In this document: positions 18,047-27,665 of the stretch, in pieces
How positions within the stretch are numbered: position 1 is the first letter of the stretch
Layout of the letters: every line of letters starts with the position of its first letter
DNA from: Sphingobium sp. AP49
Lineage (GTDB): Bacteria; Pseudomonadota; Alphaproteobacteria; Sphingomonadales; Sphingomonadaceae
Assembly (NCBI RefSeq): GCF_000281715.2
Contig: NZ_CP124576.1
Span: 4,278,501 to 4,342,500, forward strand
Direction: 5' to 3'
Length of the DNA stretch: 64,000 nt
Program-made: the position numbers and the translations under genes
Notes under the pieces: model-generated
Databases searched by the model: none
The model's input: the letters and a program-made list of their open reading frames with translations, nothing else
What the model was told of the DNA's origin: nothing

Positions 18047-19318
18047 ATGGCCGAAAACTCCCCCACGGGCGCGCAGTCCGCCGCAAAGGATATTCATTTC
18101 CGCGAGTTCGTGCTGCTGTGCGCGTGCCTGATGGCGATGAATGCCCTGTCGATCGATCCGATGCTGCCCGCGCTTCCGGATATCGGTCGCGACCTGCATG
18201 TCCCGCACCCCAATGACCGACAGTTGATCATCAGCATCTATTTCATGGGGCTAGGGGTGGGGTCGCTGCTGTTTGGCGTGTTGTCCGACCAGTTCGGGCG
18301 GAAGCGGGTGCTGGGCAGCGCGATGATGCTGTTCATCATTTCCTCGATCGCCTGCGCGGGCGCACACAGTTTTCCGATGCTGCTGGCCGCCCGTGCCTGT
18401 GCCGGTTTCTTCGCCGGGGCGAGCCGGGTCATCACCGTCGGCATCATCCGTGATCGGTTCAAGGGCGATGCGATGGCACGGGTCATGTCACTGATCTTCG
18501 CGGTATTCATGCTGATCCCGGTGATGGCGCCCAGCTTCGGTCAGGCGATCCTGTGGATCGCACCATGGCGCTGGATCTTCTGGGTGCTGGCGATCCTTGC
18601 GACCGCGATCCTGGGTTGGATGACATGGCGGCTGCCAGAGACGCTCCATCCCGACAACCGGATGCGCATCAGCCTCAAGGCAATCGGCCATACGGTCGGC
18701 ACGATCTTTCGCACGCGCAGTTCGATCGGTTATATGCTGGCCAGCGGCGTGGTGATGAGCGGCCTGATTGGCTTCATCCTGTCGGTGCAGCAGATCTTCT
18801 TCGACGTCTTCCATGCGCAGACGATCTTTCCGCTCGCCTTTGCGACGATCGCGGGCAGCATGGGAATCGGTAGCCTGGTCAACAGCCGGCTGGTCTCTCG
18901 CTTCGGTGCCCGCAGGCTCAGCCAAAGCGCGCTGATCGCCTTCATCCTGATCGCCGCGGTGCATCTGGCGGTGATTCTGACCGACCGGGAAACGATCGTC
19001 ACCTTCATGGTGCTGCAGGCGATGACGATGATGACGGTCGCCTTCACCGCGTCCAATTTCAGCGCGATCTCGATGGAACCTTTCTCCAAGGGGGCGGGTG
19101 TCGCCTCTTCCTTCCAGGCCTTCCTGACCACCGCCTTGTCGAGCGCGCTCGGCAGCCTGGTCGGCCGGGCGTTCGATGGCACGACCCTGCCCTTTACCCT
19201 GGGCTTGCTGGTCTTTGGATCGGGATCGCTGCTGATCGTGTTCTGGGCCGAACGCGGCAGGCTTTTCACCCGCCCCCACCTCAATGCCTTGCGCGACGAG
19301 TATGAGGCGATGCACTGA
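18047..19318 (+). CDS. MFS multidrug efflux transporter, Bcr/CflA family
   Basis: A 423-residue inner-membrane proton antiporter with 12 predicted helices. The first loop has the MFS motif A form GVLSDQFGRKRVLG, helix 1 has the Bcr-type SIDPMLPALPDIGRDL, and helix 5 has the antiporter stretch ending in PSFGQAILW. It is predicted to export drugs or related small molecules. The ATG at 18047 is preferred to 17990, because the latter adds an unrelated leader. Single gene followed by a strong terminator. Confidence 0.87.
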   Translation: MAENSPTGAQSAAKDIHFREFVLLCACLMAMNALSIDPMLPALPDIGRDLHVPHPNDRQLIISIYFMGLGVGSLLFGVLSDQFGRKRVLGSAMMLFIISSIACAGAHSFPMLLAARACAGFFAGASRVITVGIIRDRFKGDAMARVMSLIFAVFMLIPVMAPSFGQAILWIAPWRWIFWVLAILATAILGWMTWRLPETLHPDNRMRISLKAIGHTVGTIFRTRSSIGYMLASGVVMSGLIGFILSVQQIFFDVFHAQTIFPLAFATIAGSMGIGSLVNSRLVSRFGARRLSQSALIAFILIAAVHLAVILTDRETIVTFMVLQAMTMMTVAFTASNFSAISMEPFSKGAGVASSFQAFLTTALSSALGSLVGRAFDGTTLPFTLGLLVFGSGSLLIVFWAERGRLFTRPHLNALRDEYEAMH

Positions 19319-19334
19319 GCGCCACGGCCCGGAC

Positions 19335-19370
19335 ATAAAAAAAGGGGCGGTTTCCCGCCCCTTTTTTTAT
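19335..19370. terminator. Bidirectional intrinsic terminator
   Basis: A perfect 16-bp inverted repeat around TTTC (19335-19350 with 19355-19370), with seven A and seven T at its edges. It separates the convergent MFS and APC permease genes. Confidence 0.92.
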
Positions 19371-19386
19371 GTTTCGATCGACCAGA

Positions 19387-20952
19387 TCAAGCGTCCTGAC
19401 CGCCCGGCGTATGGGCGCCCGGCAGCGGCGGGACCGGCTGGGGCGGAATGCCCGCACCATTTTCGGCCACCTCGACGATGCCGCGACCGACATGGCTGCG
19501 ACCGCGGCTATAGGCGAAATAGACGATCAGACCGATCGTCGCCCAGCCCACGAACATCAGCTTGGTCTCGACGCCCAGGCTCCAGAACAGATAGGCACAG
19601 CCCGCGATCGCGATCGGCGCGGTGACGTTGACCGCCGGGGTCCGGAACGGACGCGCGCGGCCGGCGTCGGTCTTGCGCAGCACCATCACCGCGATCGACA
19701 CGGCGGCAAAGGCGAAGAGCGTACCCGAGTTGGAGATGTCGGCCAGGATGCCGACCGGGAAGAAGGCAGCGAACAGGGCCACGAAAATGCCGGTCAGGAT
19801 GGTGATGACGTGCGGCGTCTTGTAGGTCGGGTGCACCTTCGAGAACAGCTCCGGCAGCAGGCCATCGCGGCTCATGACGAAGAAGATGCGGGTCTGGCCG
19901 AACATCATCATCAGGATGACCGAGGGCAATGCCAGGCCGGCGGCGAGGCCGAGCAGGTTGCCGATCTGGGGCCAGCCGATTTCACGCAGCGTCCAGGCGA
20001 GCGCCTCCTTCGAGCAGGTGACCGCTTCGGTACCAGCAGCGGCCAGCGCAGCGCATTGCTGCGAAAGCGCCGTCGAACCAGGGGCGAGCACTTCACCGGC
20101 CGGGCCGGCAACCGGCTGTGCGCCGACGGTGCCGATGACGCCAGCGGCAACCAGCATGTAGAAGACGGTGCAGATGGCGAGCGAGCCAATGAGGCCGATC
20201 GGCATGTTGCGCTGCGGATTCTTGGTTTCCTCCGCCGCGGTCGAGACCGCATCGAAGCCGACATAGGCGAAGAAGATCGAGGCAGCGGCGGCCGACACGC
20301 CCGAGAAACCGAGCGGCATGAAGGGCGTGAAGCCGTCCATGTTCATGACCGGCACCGACAGGACGATGAACAGCGTCAGCGCCGACACCTTGATCAACAC
20401 CAGCACCGCGTTGACGGTGGCACTTTCCTTGGTGCCGATGACCAGCAGCCAGGTGACGAGCGACGCGATCAGCATCGCCGGCAGGTTGACCATGCCCCCG
20501 TCGAACGGCCCGCGCGTCAAAAGATCGGGTATGTCGAGATGGAATGTATGTTCAATGAGGCCGACCACATAGCCGGACCAGCCCACCGACACAGCGCCGG
20601 CGGCGACCGCATATTCGAGGATCAGCGCCCAGCCGACCATCCAGGCGATCAGTTCGCCCATCACCGCATAGCTGTAGGTATAGGCCGATCCCGATACCGG
20701 AACCATGGCGGCCATTTCGGCATAGCACAGCGCGGCGACCGCGCAGACGAAGCCGGCGATGACGAAGGAGAGCATCATGCCCGGCCCCGCCTTCTGCGCC
20801 GCTTCGGCGGTCAGCACGAAGATGCCGGTGCCGATCACGGCGCCGATACCCAGCATGGTGAGTTGGAATGCGCCCAGCGAGCGATGCAGTGATTTTTTCT
20901 CTGCCGTCGCCAATATGGCGTCGAGAGGCTTAACGCGCCCGAAAATCATCAA
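19387..20952 (-). CDS. APC family amino acid permease
   Basis: A 521-residue inner-membrane transporter of the cationic/neutral amino acid permease group (YfnA/CAT-like), with about 12 to 14 helices. Family features are the N-terminal KSLHRSLGAFQLTMLGIGAVIGTGIFVLT and the helix-6 SIFFAYVGFDAVSTAAEE. A Cys-containing periplasmic loop lies at about residues 285-325. The substrate is not deducible. Start ATG at 20952. Monocistronic. Confidence 0.88.
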   Translation of the reverse strand: MMIFGRVKPLDAILATAEKKSLHRSLGAFQLTMLGIGAVIGTGIFVLTAEAAQKAGPGMMLSFVIAGFVCAVAALCYAEMAAMVPVSGSAYTYSYAVMGELIAWMVGWALILEYAVAAGAVSVGWSGYVVGLIEHTFHLDIPDLLTRGPFDGGMVNLPAMLIASLVTWLLVIGTKESATVNAVLVLIKVSALTLFIVLSVPVMNMDGFTPFMPLGFSGVSAAAASIFFAYVGFDAVSTAAEETKNPQRNMPIGLIGSLAICTVFYMLVAAGVIGTVGAQPVAGPAGEVLAPGSTALSQQCAALAAAGTEAVTCSKEALAWTLREIGWPQIGNLLGLAAGLALPSVILMMMFGQTRIFFVMSRDGLLPELFSKVHPTYKTPHVITILTGIFVALFAAFFPVGILADISNSGTLFAFAAVSIAVMVLRKTDAGRARPFRTPAVNVTAPIAIAGCAYLFWSLGVETKLMFVGWATIGLIVYFAYSRGRSHVGRGIVEVAENGAGIPPQPVPPLPGAHTPGGQDA

Positions 20953-21102
20953 TGAAACCCTTTATTGGAGTCTTCTGCCCGGGCGACGCGTCAGCCGCCC
21001 CCCCTTATTCTGTGGGACGGGAGACTATCGCCTAATCCGCCATGCGCAAGTATGTTGCGCTTCTGAGACATGCTTCTTCACTGATCGCGCGAAGGAAATT
21101 TT

Positions 21103-21864
21103 ATGATCGAGTTGCTGCGGGCGCCCAGCCTGGGCACGCTGCCCCATGGCTTTGCCGGAAGAAGCGGCGGCGTTTCAACCGGCATATGCGCCGGCCTGAA
21201 CGTCGGCCTGGGATCAGAGGATGACCGGCTGGCGGTGCTCCGCAACCGGGATCTGGCGCGCGACGCGCTCCTGCCGGGCGCGACGCTGGTGACCGTGCGG
21301 CAGGTGCATTCGGCCGATGTGGTGACCGTGACCGCGCCAATCGCCGAGACGGAACGCCCGGATGCAGACGCGATGGTGACCCGCACCCCCGGGCTGATCC
21401 TGGGCATATTGACCGCCGATTGCGTGCCCGTGCTGTTCGTCGACGCCAAGGCCGGCGTGATCGGCGCCGCCCATGCGGGATGGAAAGGCGCGATCGCGGG
21501 CGTGACCGACAGCACCATCGCGGCGATGGAGGCCCTGGGCGCATCGCGCGACGGCATCGCCTGCGCGATCGGCCCGTGCATAGGGCGCGCCGCCTATGAG
21601 GTGACGCTCGATTTTGCCGAGCGGTTTGAACGCGACAACGCAGACAATGCGCGCTTCTTCGGTGCCGGCCGGCCGGGCCACTGCCAGTTCGACATTGCCG
21701 CCTATGTCGCCTCGCGACTGCAGGCGGGCGGGATTGGCCAGATCACGCTGCTTGACGAGGACACCTATAGCCAACCCGAGCGCTTCTACAGCTATCGGCG
21801 GTCCTGCCACCGCGGCGAAGGCGATTATGGCCGGCAGATATCGATGATTGCGCTGCCGGTTTAA
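21103..21864 (+). CDS. pgeF: Peptidoglycan editing factor PgeF (multicopper polyphenol oxidase fold)
   Basis: A 253-residue cytosolic enzyme of the YfiH/PgeF family that removes wrongly incorporated L-Ser from muropeptide precursors; older annotation calls it a laccase. Metal-site segments are VRQVHSADVV, TADCVPVLF and HAGWKGA, all present. The end SYRRSCHRGEGDYGRQISMIAL is typical. Start ATG at 21103. It lies divergent from the APC permease, with 150 bp between. Confidence 0.9.
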   Translation: MIELLRAPSLGTLPHGFAGRSGGVSTGICAGLNVGLGSEDDRLAVLRNRDLARDALLPGATLVTVRQVHSADVVTVTAPIAETERPDADAMVTRTPGLILGILTADCVPVLFVDAKAGVIGAAHAGWKGAIAGVTDSTIAAMEALGASRDGIACAIGPCIGRAAYEVTLDFAERFERDNADNARFFGAGRPGHCQFDIAAYVASRLQAGGIGQITLLDEDTYSQPERFYSYRRSCHRGEGDYGRQISMIALPV

Positions 21865-21900
21865 GGTGGGGCTTCAATCCGGAACGGGATTGGTGCAGGG

Positions 21901-22695
21901 ATGTGGGCGATTATGAGCGCGCCCCTTCCCCCGATCGACCCGGCTCTGCCAGGCTGGAGCCATGAAGGCGGCGGCCGGCTGTATCAGCAGCTCGCCCGCA
22001 AGCTATTCGCGCAACTGGCGAGCGGACAATATGCAGTTGGCGACCGGCTGCCACCCGAACGCGAACTGGCGATCGACCATGATGTCAGCCGCCCCACCGT
22101 CCGTGAGGCGATCATCGCGCTGGAGGTCCAGGGATTGGTCGAGGTCCGGATCGGGTCGGGCGCCTATGTCGTGCGCATCCCGGGCCAGGTCGATGCACCG
22201 GGCTTCAGCATCACCGCCTTCGAGATGATGGAGGCCCGGCTGGCGATCGAGGGCGAGGCTGCGGCGCTCGCTGCCCGGCATATCCAGGACGACGAACTGG
22301 ACATGCTGGATATGCTGGTGGAGCGCATAGCCAGCGCCAATCTGCACCATGGTGACGCCTATGAGGTCGATCGCGACTTCCATATGCTGATTGCTCAGGC
22401 GACCCGCAACGCCGCGCTGATCGAAATCATCGGGCGGCTTTGGGAGATGCGGCGGAGCTCACCGGAAACCCGCCTGCTGCTGGCCAAGGCACGGACAGCC
22501 AAGGTGACGCCGGTGGTTGAGGAGCATCGCGCCATTGCTCTGGCGATCCGATCGCGTGATCCGGACGCGGCACGTGCGGCCATGCGGGGCCATCTCGCGG
22601 CAGTAATCGATCATCTTCTGTTCGCAACGGGGGATGGAGCGGTTGGTGTTGCTTGTGCTGAAGCGGCTGACGATGGTTCAGGTCAGCTGGGATGA
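21901..22695 (+). CDS. FadR-subfamily GntR transcriptional regulator
   Basis: A 264-residue repressor with an N-terminal winged helix (residues about 20-90; DRLPPERELAIDHDVSRPTVREAIIALEVQGLVEV) and a C-terminal FCD ligand domain with metal-binding His/Asp residues (DRDFHMLIAQATRN). It probably senses an organic acid. The start may be 21901 or the ATG at 21913. It is the last core gene before the genomic island; its target genes are not adjacent on the left, so they may have been separated by the island or lie elsewhere. Confidence 0.85.
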   Translation: MWAIMSAPLPPIDPALPGWSHEGGGRLYQQLARKLFAQLASGQYAVGDRLPPERELAIDHDVSRPTVREAIIALEVQGLVEVRIGSGAYVVRIPGQVDAPGFSITAFEMMEARLAIEGEAAALAARHIQDDELDMLDMLVERIASANLHHGDAYEVDRDFHMLIAQATRNAALIEIIGRLWEMRRSSPETRLLLAKARTAKVTPVVEEHRAIALAIRSRDPDAARAAMRGHLAAVIDHLLFATGDGAVGVACAEAADDGSGQLG

Positions 22696-22744
22696 GCCGA
22701 GATGCGCGGCTTTTGGGTCTGACGAGGGCGCATATGGGTTTAGA

Positions 22745-22816
22745 GAAGACATAAAAAGCCGCCCCGGGATGATCCGAGACGGTTTGGTCTGTTGGTGTTG
22801 GTTGCGGGAGTAGGAT
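22745..22816. repeat. attL-like direct repeat (copy of tRNA-fMet 3' end and rrn terminator)
   Basis: Matches 61,019-61,092 with three short differences. The last 16 bases are the tRNA 3' end without the rest of the gene, and the similarity stops abruptly at 22,817, as expected for the distal attachment site of a tRNA-integrated element. Confidence 0.85.
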
Positions 22817-23153
22817 CTCTCACGGGCCTCAGGACAAGACTAACACAATGATGTTTCGTGATATTTCCCAACAACCTTCCGAACAGTCCCCTTGCAGTAC
22901 CCCCATAAAGAACAATATGTGATGAGACGTGCAGATGTTTCGCTTAACCGAAATTCCTACACCCCCAGCTCGATAACCAGTGCAAGCGCGATGTCTCATT
23001 TTGGCCGATTTCAGTCAGGCAGCTTATGAAACGCAGATCACAAAAAGCTGACATCGCTGGATCAATTAAACAGCAGAATTCATGCTCCAAGCAAGGAAAT
23101 GCTGATAAGGTAAATTCAGCTAACGCGCGTTCCCCAAACGTTTCCTCGCTCGT
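22817..23153. other. AT-richer intergenic DNA inside the left island end
   Basis: About 340 bp with lower GC than the core. No convincing gene, RNA or repeat is seen; short reading frames here have no family resemblance. It separates the attL repeat from the TIGR02391 gene. Confidence 0.5.
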
Positions 23154-23639
23154 TTACGAGGGGTCAATTTGGCGCTCCTCCAACCTCCTTAACAGCACAG
23201 AAGCAAGCGAAAGATGATCTAAGCAACGGCCTATCGGATCAACATTAATGTCATGACCACGCGGATTGCGTATGGCAGCCATGGCACCAGCAAATATGAA
23301 ACGGTAGCCACTTTGCTCGTCGATGTCGCTCGTTGTCAGCAAAGGCGTCAGTTTTATCTTAGGTGCGTTATCTGAAAATGCGGCCATCATGAGTTTCTGG
23401 CCGCTTTCATTAACGCCTGAAATTTTCTTAACCTCCAAGTCGATAAATTTGAACGCCTCAAATGTTGCTTGAGAGTAATGGCCGTCATCAAACAGCTTGA
23501 TCGATGTGACCGCAATTGCCGGATGTATATTCCGCTCCTCGAACGGATGCACCTCGTTACTGCTCAGATCAGAGGTGACGCCTAGGCTTGCCGCGGCACG
23601 CACCAGCCGTTCGAATGCGACCAAAGACTCACTCATCAA
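23154..23639 (-). CDS. TIGR02391 (Hypoth_Ymh) family protein
   Basis: A 161-residue protein with the Ymh-type core: HPAIAVTSIKLFDDGHYSQATFEAFK, then GQKLMMAAF and FAGAMAAIRNPRGHD. The last segment (RNP..H) recalls the HEPN-like Rx4-6H arrangement of nucleases. The role is unknown, but family members are frequent in mobile islands beside restriction and abortive-infection genes. Its start overlaps the end of the DUF5343 gene by 11 bp, so the two form a unit. AT-richer than its surroundings. Confidence 0.75.
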   Translation of the reverse strand: MMSESLVAFERLVRAAASLGVTSDLSSNEVHPFEERNIHPAIAVTSIKLFDDGHYSQATFEAFKFIDLEVKKISGVNESGQKLMMAAFSDNAPKIKLTPLLTTSDIDEQSGYRFIFAGAMAAIRNPRGHDINVDPIGRCLDHLSLASVLLRRLEERQIDPS

Positions 23640-24357
23640 TCAAGTTCGCCCGGATGCTCTTGAATATGGCATCGTACGTTTCTTGTGTACCGCCCGCTGG
23701 CAGGTTAATCTCGATCCGTACCGTCATGGCCATCTCTCGACGACCATCTTTCGGACCGTGTTTCAAATCGGGCGTATCTCCAGAGCGAGCTGTATCAATG
23801 ACCACGTCTGCTGTCCTAGTACGCTTAGCAGACGTCGCGCGTGTTTTCATTTGCCTAGTCTTGGGCACGCCGTTTTTCGGAGATGTCTCGTTAGCTTGAG
23901 CATGACCGGCCAGTGTACGGAATGCTTGAAAAAGACCTGCCTGTCGCCCTCCGATAACTTCACTAGTCTTATCAGTAGTGCGAAAATATGATATAAGGTC
24001 CTGCCGCCCTAAAGACCAAGCATCGTCGCCACGTATTTCAAAGAGATCCTTGTAAGAATCTCTGATCAAACCTTCAAATGCCGACTGAAAAGCGTCCTCA
24101 CCGAGGACAAAAACATCGTGTCCGATCTTGGTTCTCTTGCCTTTTTCATCAAGGACACCAATGAACTGCAATGCGTTGATAACATAGCTTTCGTTGTTTG
24201 GAGCAAGCGAAAATTTTTTGACCGTTTCAGACGAGACAGACACCGGGAAATTTTTTCGAAGGTAGCCGATCATCTGAACCACGCTGCCGGGACCAGAAAT
24301 GTATGGATGCGATGCCAAACCGATGCCCCTTATGCCGTGCGATCCCCATCGCGACAT
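23629..24357 (-). CDS. DUF5343 domain protein
   Basis: A 242-residue protein with an N-terminal winged-helix-like DUF5343 domain (SHPYISGPGSVVQMIGYLRKNF...NNESYVINALQFIGVLDEKGKRT, then GLIRDSYKDLFEIRGDDAW) and a charged C-terminal tail ending in EINLPAGGTQETYDAIFKSI. No enzyme motif is visible. The start at 24357 is preferred to 24390 but neither has a strong ribosome site. It is followed without a gap by the TIGR02391 gene. The pairing suggests a two-protein mobile defence or regulatory module (inference). Confidence 0.7.
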   Translation of the reverse strand: MSRWGSHGIRGIGLASHPYISGPGSVVQMIGYLRKNFPVSVSSETVKKFSLAPNNESYVINALQFIGVLDEKGKRTKIGHDVFVLGEDAFQSAFEGLIRDSYKDLFEIRGDDAWSLGRQDLISYFRTTDKTSEVIGGRQAGLFQAFRTLAGHAQANETSPKNGVPKTRQMKTRATSAKRTRTADVVIDTARSGDTPDLKHGPKDGRREMAMTVRIEINLPAGGTQETYDAIFKSIRANLIDE

Positions 24358-24625
24358 TTGAAGAGTAGCTAGAGTTGAAAGTAATCGCAACGCAACTTGG
24401 ACTTACTGAATTCTGAGAGCGGGAAAGCGTGGGACCAGACGATCCCGTTACCATTTCACCTGCAATTGCGAACATCGGTGCTTTGCGCGAACCTGGTCAC
24501 CGGTAGAATTTGCCGTTTCGGCTCGCCCAACAAAATGTCGGGAAGAATCTCGCCGATCTATGGCTGCTTTCGGGATCGCCGAATATGTTGCCGAACGACC
24601 GAAACGGGCGCATAGACGACGCCCG

Positions 24626-27493
24626 TCACATGCCGATGCCAATTCCCCTTGCCCGCCCACGTTCGATATCAATCCCGTGATTGAACGCCAGATCGGCAGC
24701 CAGCGACCGGCGGCCCTCTACGGATATGCCCAGTTGGCTCTTTCGATTGGCAAGGACCGATTCAAGTTGCGGATCGCGCTCCAACGATAGCGCCATCGAA
24801 CGCATGCTGTTCTGGATGACCCGACGCCGCGGCTCATCCCCATCAACATAGGCCTGCTCAGCCGCCTGGGATTTCCGGTTCCAGTCAGCAACAAAGCGAT
24901 CTGCCCGCAGGTTCGGATCGGCGCGAACATCCCGCTCTTGCAGAATGGCGCGGCGCGCCGGCTCGGTGTCCCCCTGCGCCGCTCGACCGATCAGCGATGG
25001 CCGACGGATATAGGCGGCCTCCGCATCGCGAGCCGCATGCTCGCGAATGTCGTTGAGCCCTCTACGCGCCGCGCCCAGCTCTGCTGCCTGGTCAGGCGTC
25101 ATGGCGCTGCCCTGATCATGCATGGCGAAGATGGCTTGTACGGCGCGGGCGTGATGCTGGATGGCACCGGGGATCTCCGCTGCGACTTCGCTCGCCGTGG
25201 TGACCTCTGGCGGTGGTGCGGCCGCTTTTCCGACGGTCGGGGCAGCATTAAGCCTGAGTCCTGTAAAGGGGCTCGACTCGGGCTGCCGCACTGGCACGCG
25301 CGCCTGATCATAATCCGACGCCATATCCTTGCCCCGCTCGCGGCCGAGCGTGCGCACGAGCTTTCCCCGATCGGCAAAATCATCCCGGCCATAATGAATG
25401 TCGACCGATCGGCGATGACGCGAGAGCGCTACATAGCTGGCATGACGATCAAGGCCTGGCGTGGCCAGCACATGGACCTTGTCCACCGTCATGCCCTGCG
25501 CCTTGTGGATGGTGGCGGCATAGCCATGATCGATGTCGGCATAATCCTTATGGTCGAACCCAACGGATCGACCGTCATCCAGCATCACGCGCATGCCCAA
25601 CTGACTTACCTGGGCTACGGTGCCCAAACTGCCATTCTTCACGCCCAGGCTGCGCTCATTGCGCAAGAACATGACCCGATCGCCCTGAGCAAAGCTGCGC
25701 GCACCACGCGCGACGGTCAGGCGGACCTCCTCTCCCAATATGTCAGCGGCGCCGAGCCGCGCACGGGCCGCCTGGTTGAGGTCATACACCGCGTCATTGG
25801 TGTGGGTGAGAATGATGCGGCTGGCCTGTGGGTCTGCGATGCGATCCCGGTCCCACCGCTCGATCAGGCTGCGTCGCGCATCCTCTCTGGTCTCGGCAGC
25901 ATGGACATGGCCCTTCTCTTCATAGGCAGTGATCGCCTCATCCGTCCGACCGGTCGCCAGCGCCCGGGTGGCGTCACGCTGCCAGTCCAGCTCCTGCCGG
26001 CGGATGGACGTTATCTCCACGCTGCCATGGCGCTCGGCAATGGAGCGGAAGGATGCACCGGCCTCGATAGCCTGTAACTGCTCGGGATCGCCGACCAGGA
26101 CGACCTTGGCGCCACGCTTCTCTGCTTCCCTGCGTACTCTTTCCATCTGCCGGGTGCCAATCATCCCGGCTTCGTCGATCACCAGAATCGACCTGTCGGT
26201 CAGCAGTTCACGATCCTGCGCCCATTGATGCTCCATGCCTGCGATCGTCCGCGAGGCTATGCCTGACCCGCTTTCGAGATTTTCCGCAGCGATGCCCGAG
26301 AGCGCAGCGCCGCGCACATCATAGCCGGCCAGTTCCCATGCATCGCGGGCCACGCCCAGCATCGCGCTCTTGCCGGTGCCGGCATAGCCGATGACATTGC
26401 TCAGATCCTTCGCGCCGGTCACATGCTCGAGCGCGCCACGCTGTTCGGCCGAGAGGTCGAGCCCGCTTGCGCTGGCCTGTGCCAGCGCGCGTTCGACATG
26501 GCGATCGGCGACGCCATGATGCCGCCGCGCGTCGAGCATGGCGGTGGCCTTTTCGAGCCGCTGTTCGGTCTCCAGCATCCCGCGGGAGGTGAACCGCTCC
26601 TCCCCTCGCCCATCCTTGCCCAGCGCAACCAGATCGGGTGCGGCTTTGACCGCCGCCATGATCGCATCGAACTGATCCTTTCCCTCGCTATGGCGGTGGA
26701 CGAACATGGCGAGGTCACGGGTGGTGAAGGTTGCCTGACCGTGGGTAATGCCATCCAGGGCGATATTGGGATTGGCGAGGATCTTCTCGCCATTGGCGCG
26801 GGCAATATCGTGATGCTCTTCGAGCCTCTCGCTGGCGTGCCCTTGCTCCACCATGCGCGAGGCGGCCGGGCCGATCTTGTGCTGGGGCTCAAGTTCGATG
26901 CCCTGTGCGTCCAGGCTGCGATGATCGATGCGTGCATCGATATCCAGTTCGGCCATGCGCTCATTGACATGGTCAGCCCAGGCCTCGCGCCAATGGGTAA
27001 GAAGCTGCGTGCTGTTCCAGTCGCGGACCTTGGCGCCAAAGCCGTCTTGCGTCACCTCGCGCAGGCCCAGCATCACATGGGCATGGGGCTTGGGTTCGCC
27101 ATCAGCGCCCACATCCCAATGGACATTGAGATCGGCGACCATGCCCTGATCAACAAACTCGCGTTGGACAAAGTCACGGGCCAGGGCGATGCCTTCAGCC
27201 TGGGACAGTTCGCGGGGAATGGCGAACTCCACTTCGCGCGCCAGTTGCGCGTCCTTGCGGATCTCGGCCGCCTCGGCAGCATTCCACAGTTGCTCGCGAT
27301 CCTGCCACTCTTCAGGCGCCCCGTCGGGCAGCATCACTTCGCTGTGGACGACGCCGGCCTTGTTGGAAAAGTCATGGTGGCGATCGAGCCGCTGATCGTG
27401 CAGCCGGGAGGCGGAGCGATAGGCGGCCGCGGCCAGCGCCGAGGAGCCGACGGCGCGCGAGATGACTTTGACCGAGAAATGGTAGATCGCCAT
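24626..27493 (-). CDS. traA: MobQ-type conjugative relaxase/helicase TraA
   Basis: A 955-residue bifunctional transfer protein. The N-terminal MobA/MobL nicking domain has the candidate active Tyr Y25 and metal-binding H125, H137 and H139 (KPHAHVML). The RecD-like helicase has Walker A at 369-376 (GYAGTGKS), Walker B (LVIDEAGMIG) and a C-terminal UvrD_C2-like DHGYAATIHKAQGMTVDKVHVL. This is the Ti-plasmid TraA layout; those are about 1,100 residues, so the tail is slightly short. The start at 27493 begins MAIYHFSVKVISR, the standard opening. It is divergent from traC/traD, with an oriT-like site between. Confidence 0.93.
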   Translation of the reverse strand: MAIYHFSVKVISRAVGSSALAAAAYRSASRLHDQRLDRHHDFSNKAGVVHSEVMLPDGAPEEWQDREQLWNAAEAAEIRKDAQLAREVEFAIPRELSQAEGIALARDFVQREFVDQGMVADLNVHWDVGADGEPKPHAHVMLGLREVTQDGFGAKVRDWNSTQLLTHWREAWADHVNERMAELDIDARIDHRSLDAQGIELEPQHKIGPAASRMVEQGHASERLEEHHDIARANGEKILANPNIALDGITHGQATFTTRDLAMFVHRHSEGKDQFDAIMAAVKAAPDLVALGKDGRGEERFTSRGMLETEQRLEKATAMLDARRHHGVADRHVERALAQASASGLDLSAEQRGALEHVTGAKDLSNVIGYAGTGKSAMLGVARDAWELAGYDVRGAALSGIAAENLESGSGIASRTIAGMEHQWAQDRELLTDRSILVIDEAGMIGTRQMERVRREAEKRGAKVVLVGDPEQLQAIEAGASFRSIAERHGSVEITSIRRQELDWQRDATRALATGRTDEAITAYEEKGHVHAAETREDARRSLIERWDRDRIADPQASRIILTHTNDAVYDLNQAARARLGAADILGEEVRLTVARGARSFAQGDRVMFLRNERSLGVKNGSLGTVAQVSQLGMRVMLDDGRSVGFDHKDYADIDHGYAATIHKAQGMTVDKVHVLATPGLDRHASYVALSRHRRSVDIHYGRDDFADRGKLVRTLGRERGKDMASDYDQARVPVRQPESSPFTGLRLNAAPTVGKAAAPPPEVTTASEVAAEIPGAIQHHARAVQAIFAMHDQGSAMTPDQAAELGAARRGLNDIREHAARDAEAAYIRRPSLIGRAAQGDTEPARRAILQERDVRADPNLRADRFVADWNRKSQAAEQAYVDGDEPRRRVIQNSMRSMALSLERDPQLESVLANRKSQLGISVEGRRSLAADLAFNHGIDIERGRARGIGIGM

Positions 27494-27538
27494 GATGGCG
27501 CACCATTTACACCCAAAGCAGCACGTCGGCACGATGTA

Positions 27539-27550
27539 TAAGCGCGCCCT
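27539..27550. other. Putative oriT nick region (IncQ/Ti type)
   Basis: The 12-base sequence TAAGCGCGCCCT lies between the divergent traA and traC genes. It differs at one base from TAAGTGCGCCCT, the nick region of RSF1010-type (MobQ) origins. Position and relaxase type agree. Inverted repeats flanking it were not clearly resolved. Confidence 0.6.
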
Positions 27551-27665
27551 CAAAAGATTTCATCTGTCTCGGGATCGCACAATCTCAGGAAATTTCAGCG
27601 CATTGAGCGTGATCGAGACGGTCGATAACCCGAATGGCCTCACACTCAACAGGAGGCTATTCTCC

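Noticed and set aside
24391..24625. A possible small gene or RNA between the DUF5343 and traA genes
   Set aside because: No start with a ribosome site and no conserved motif; at most it is degraded repeat sequence.
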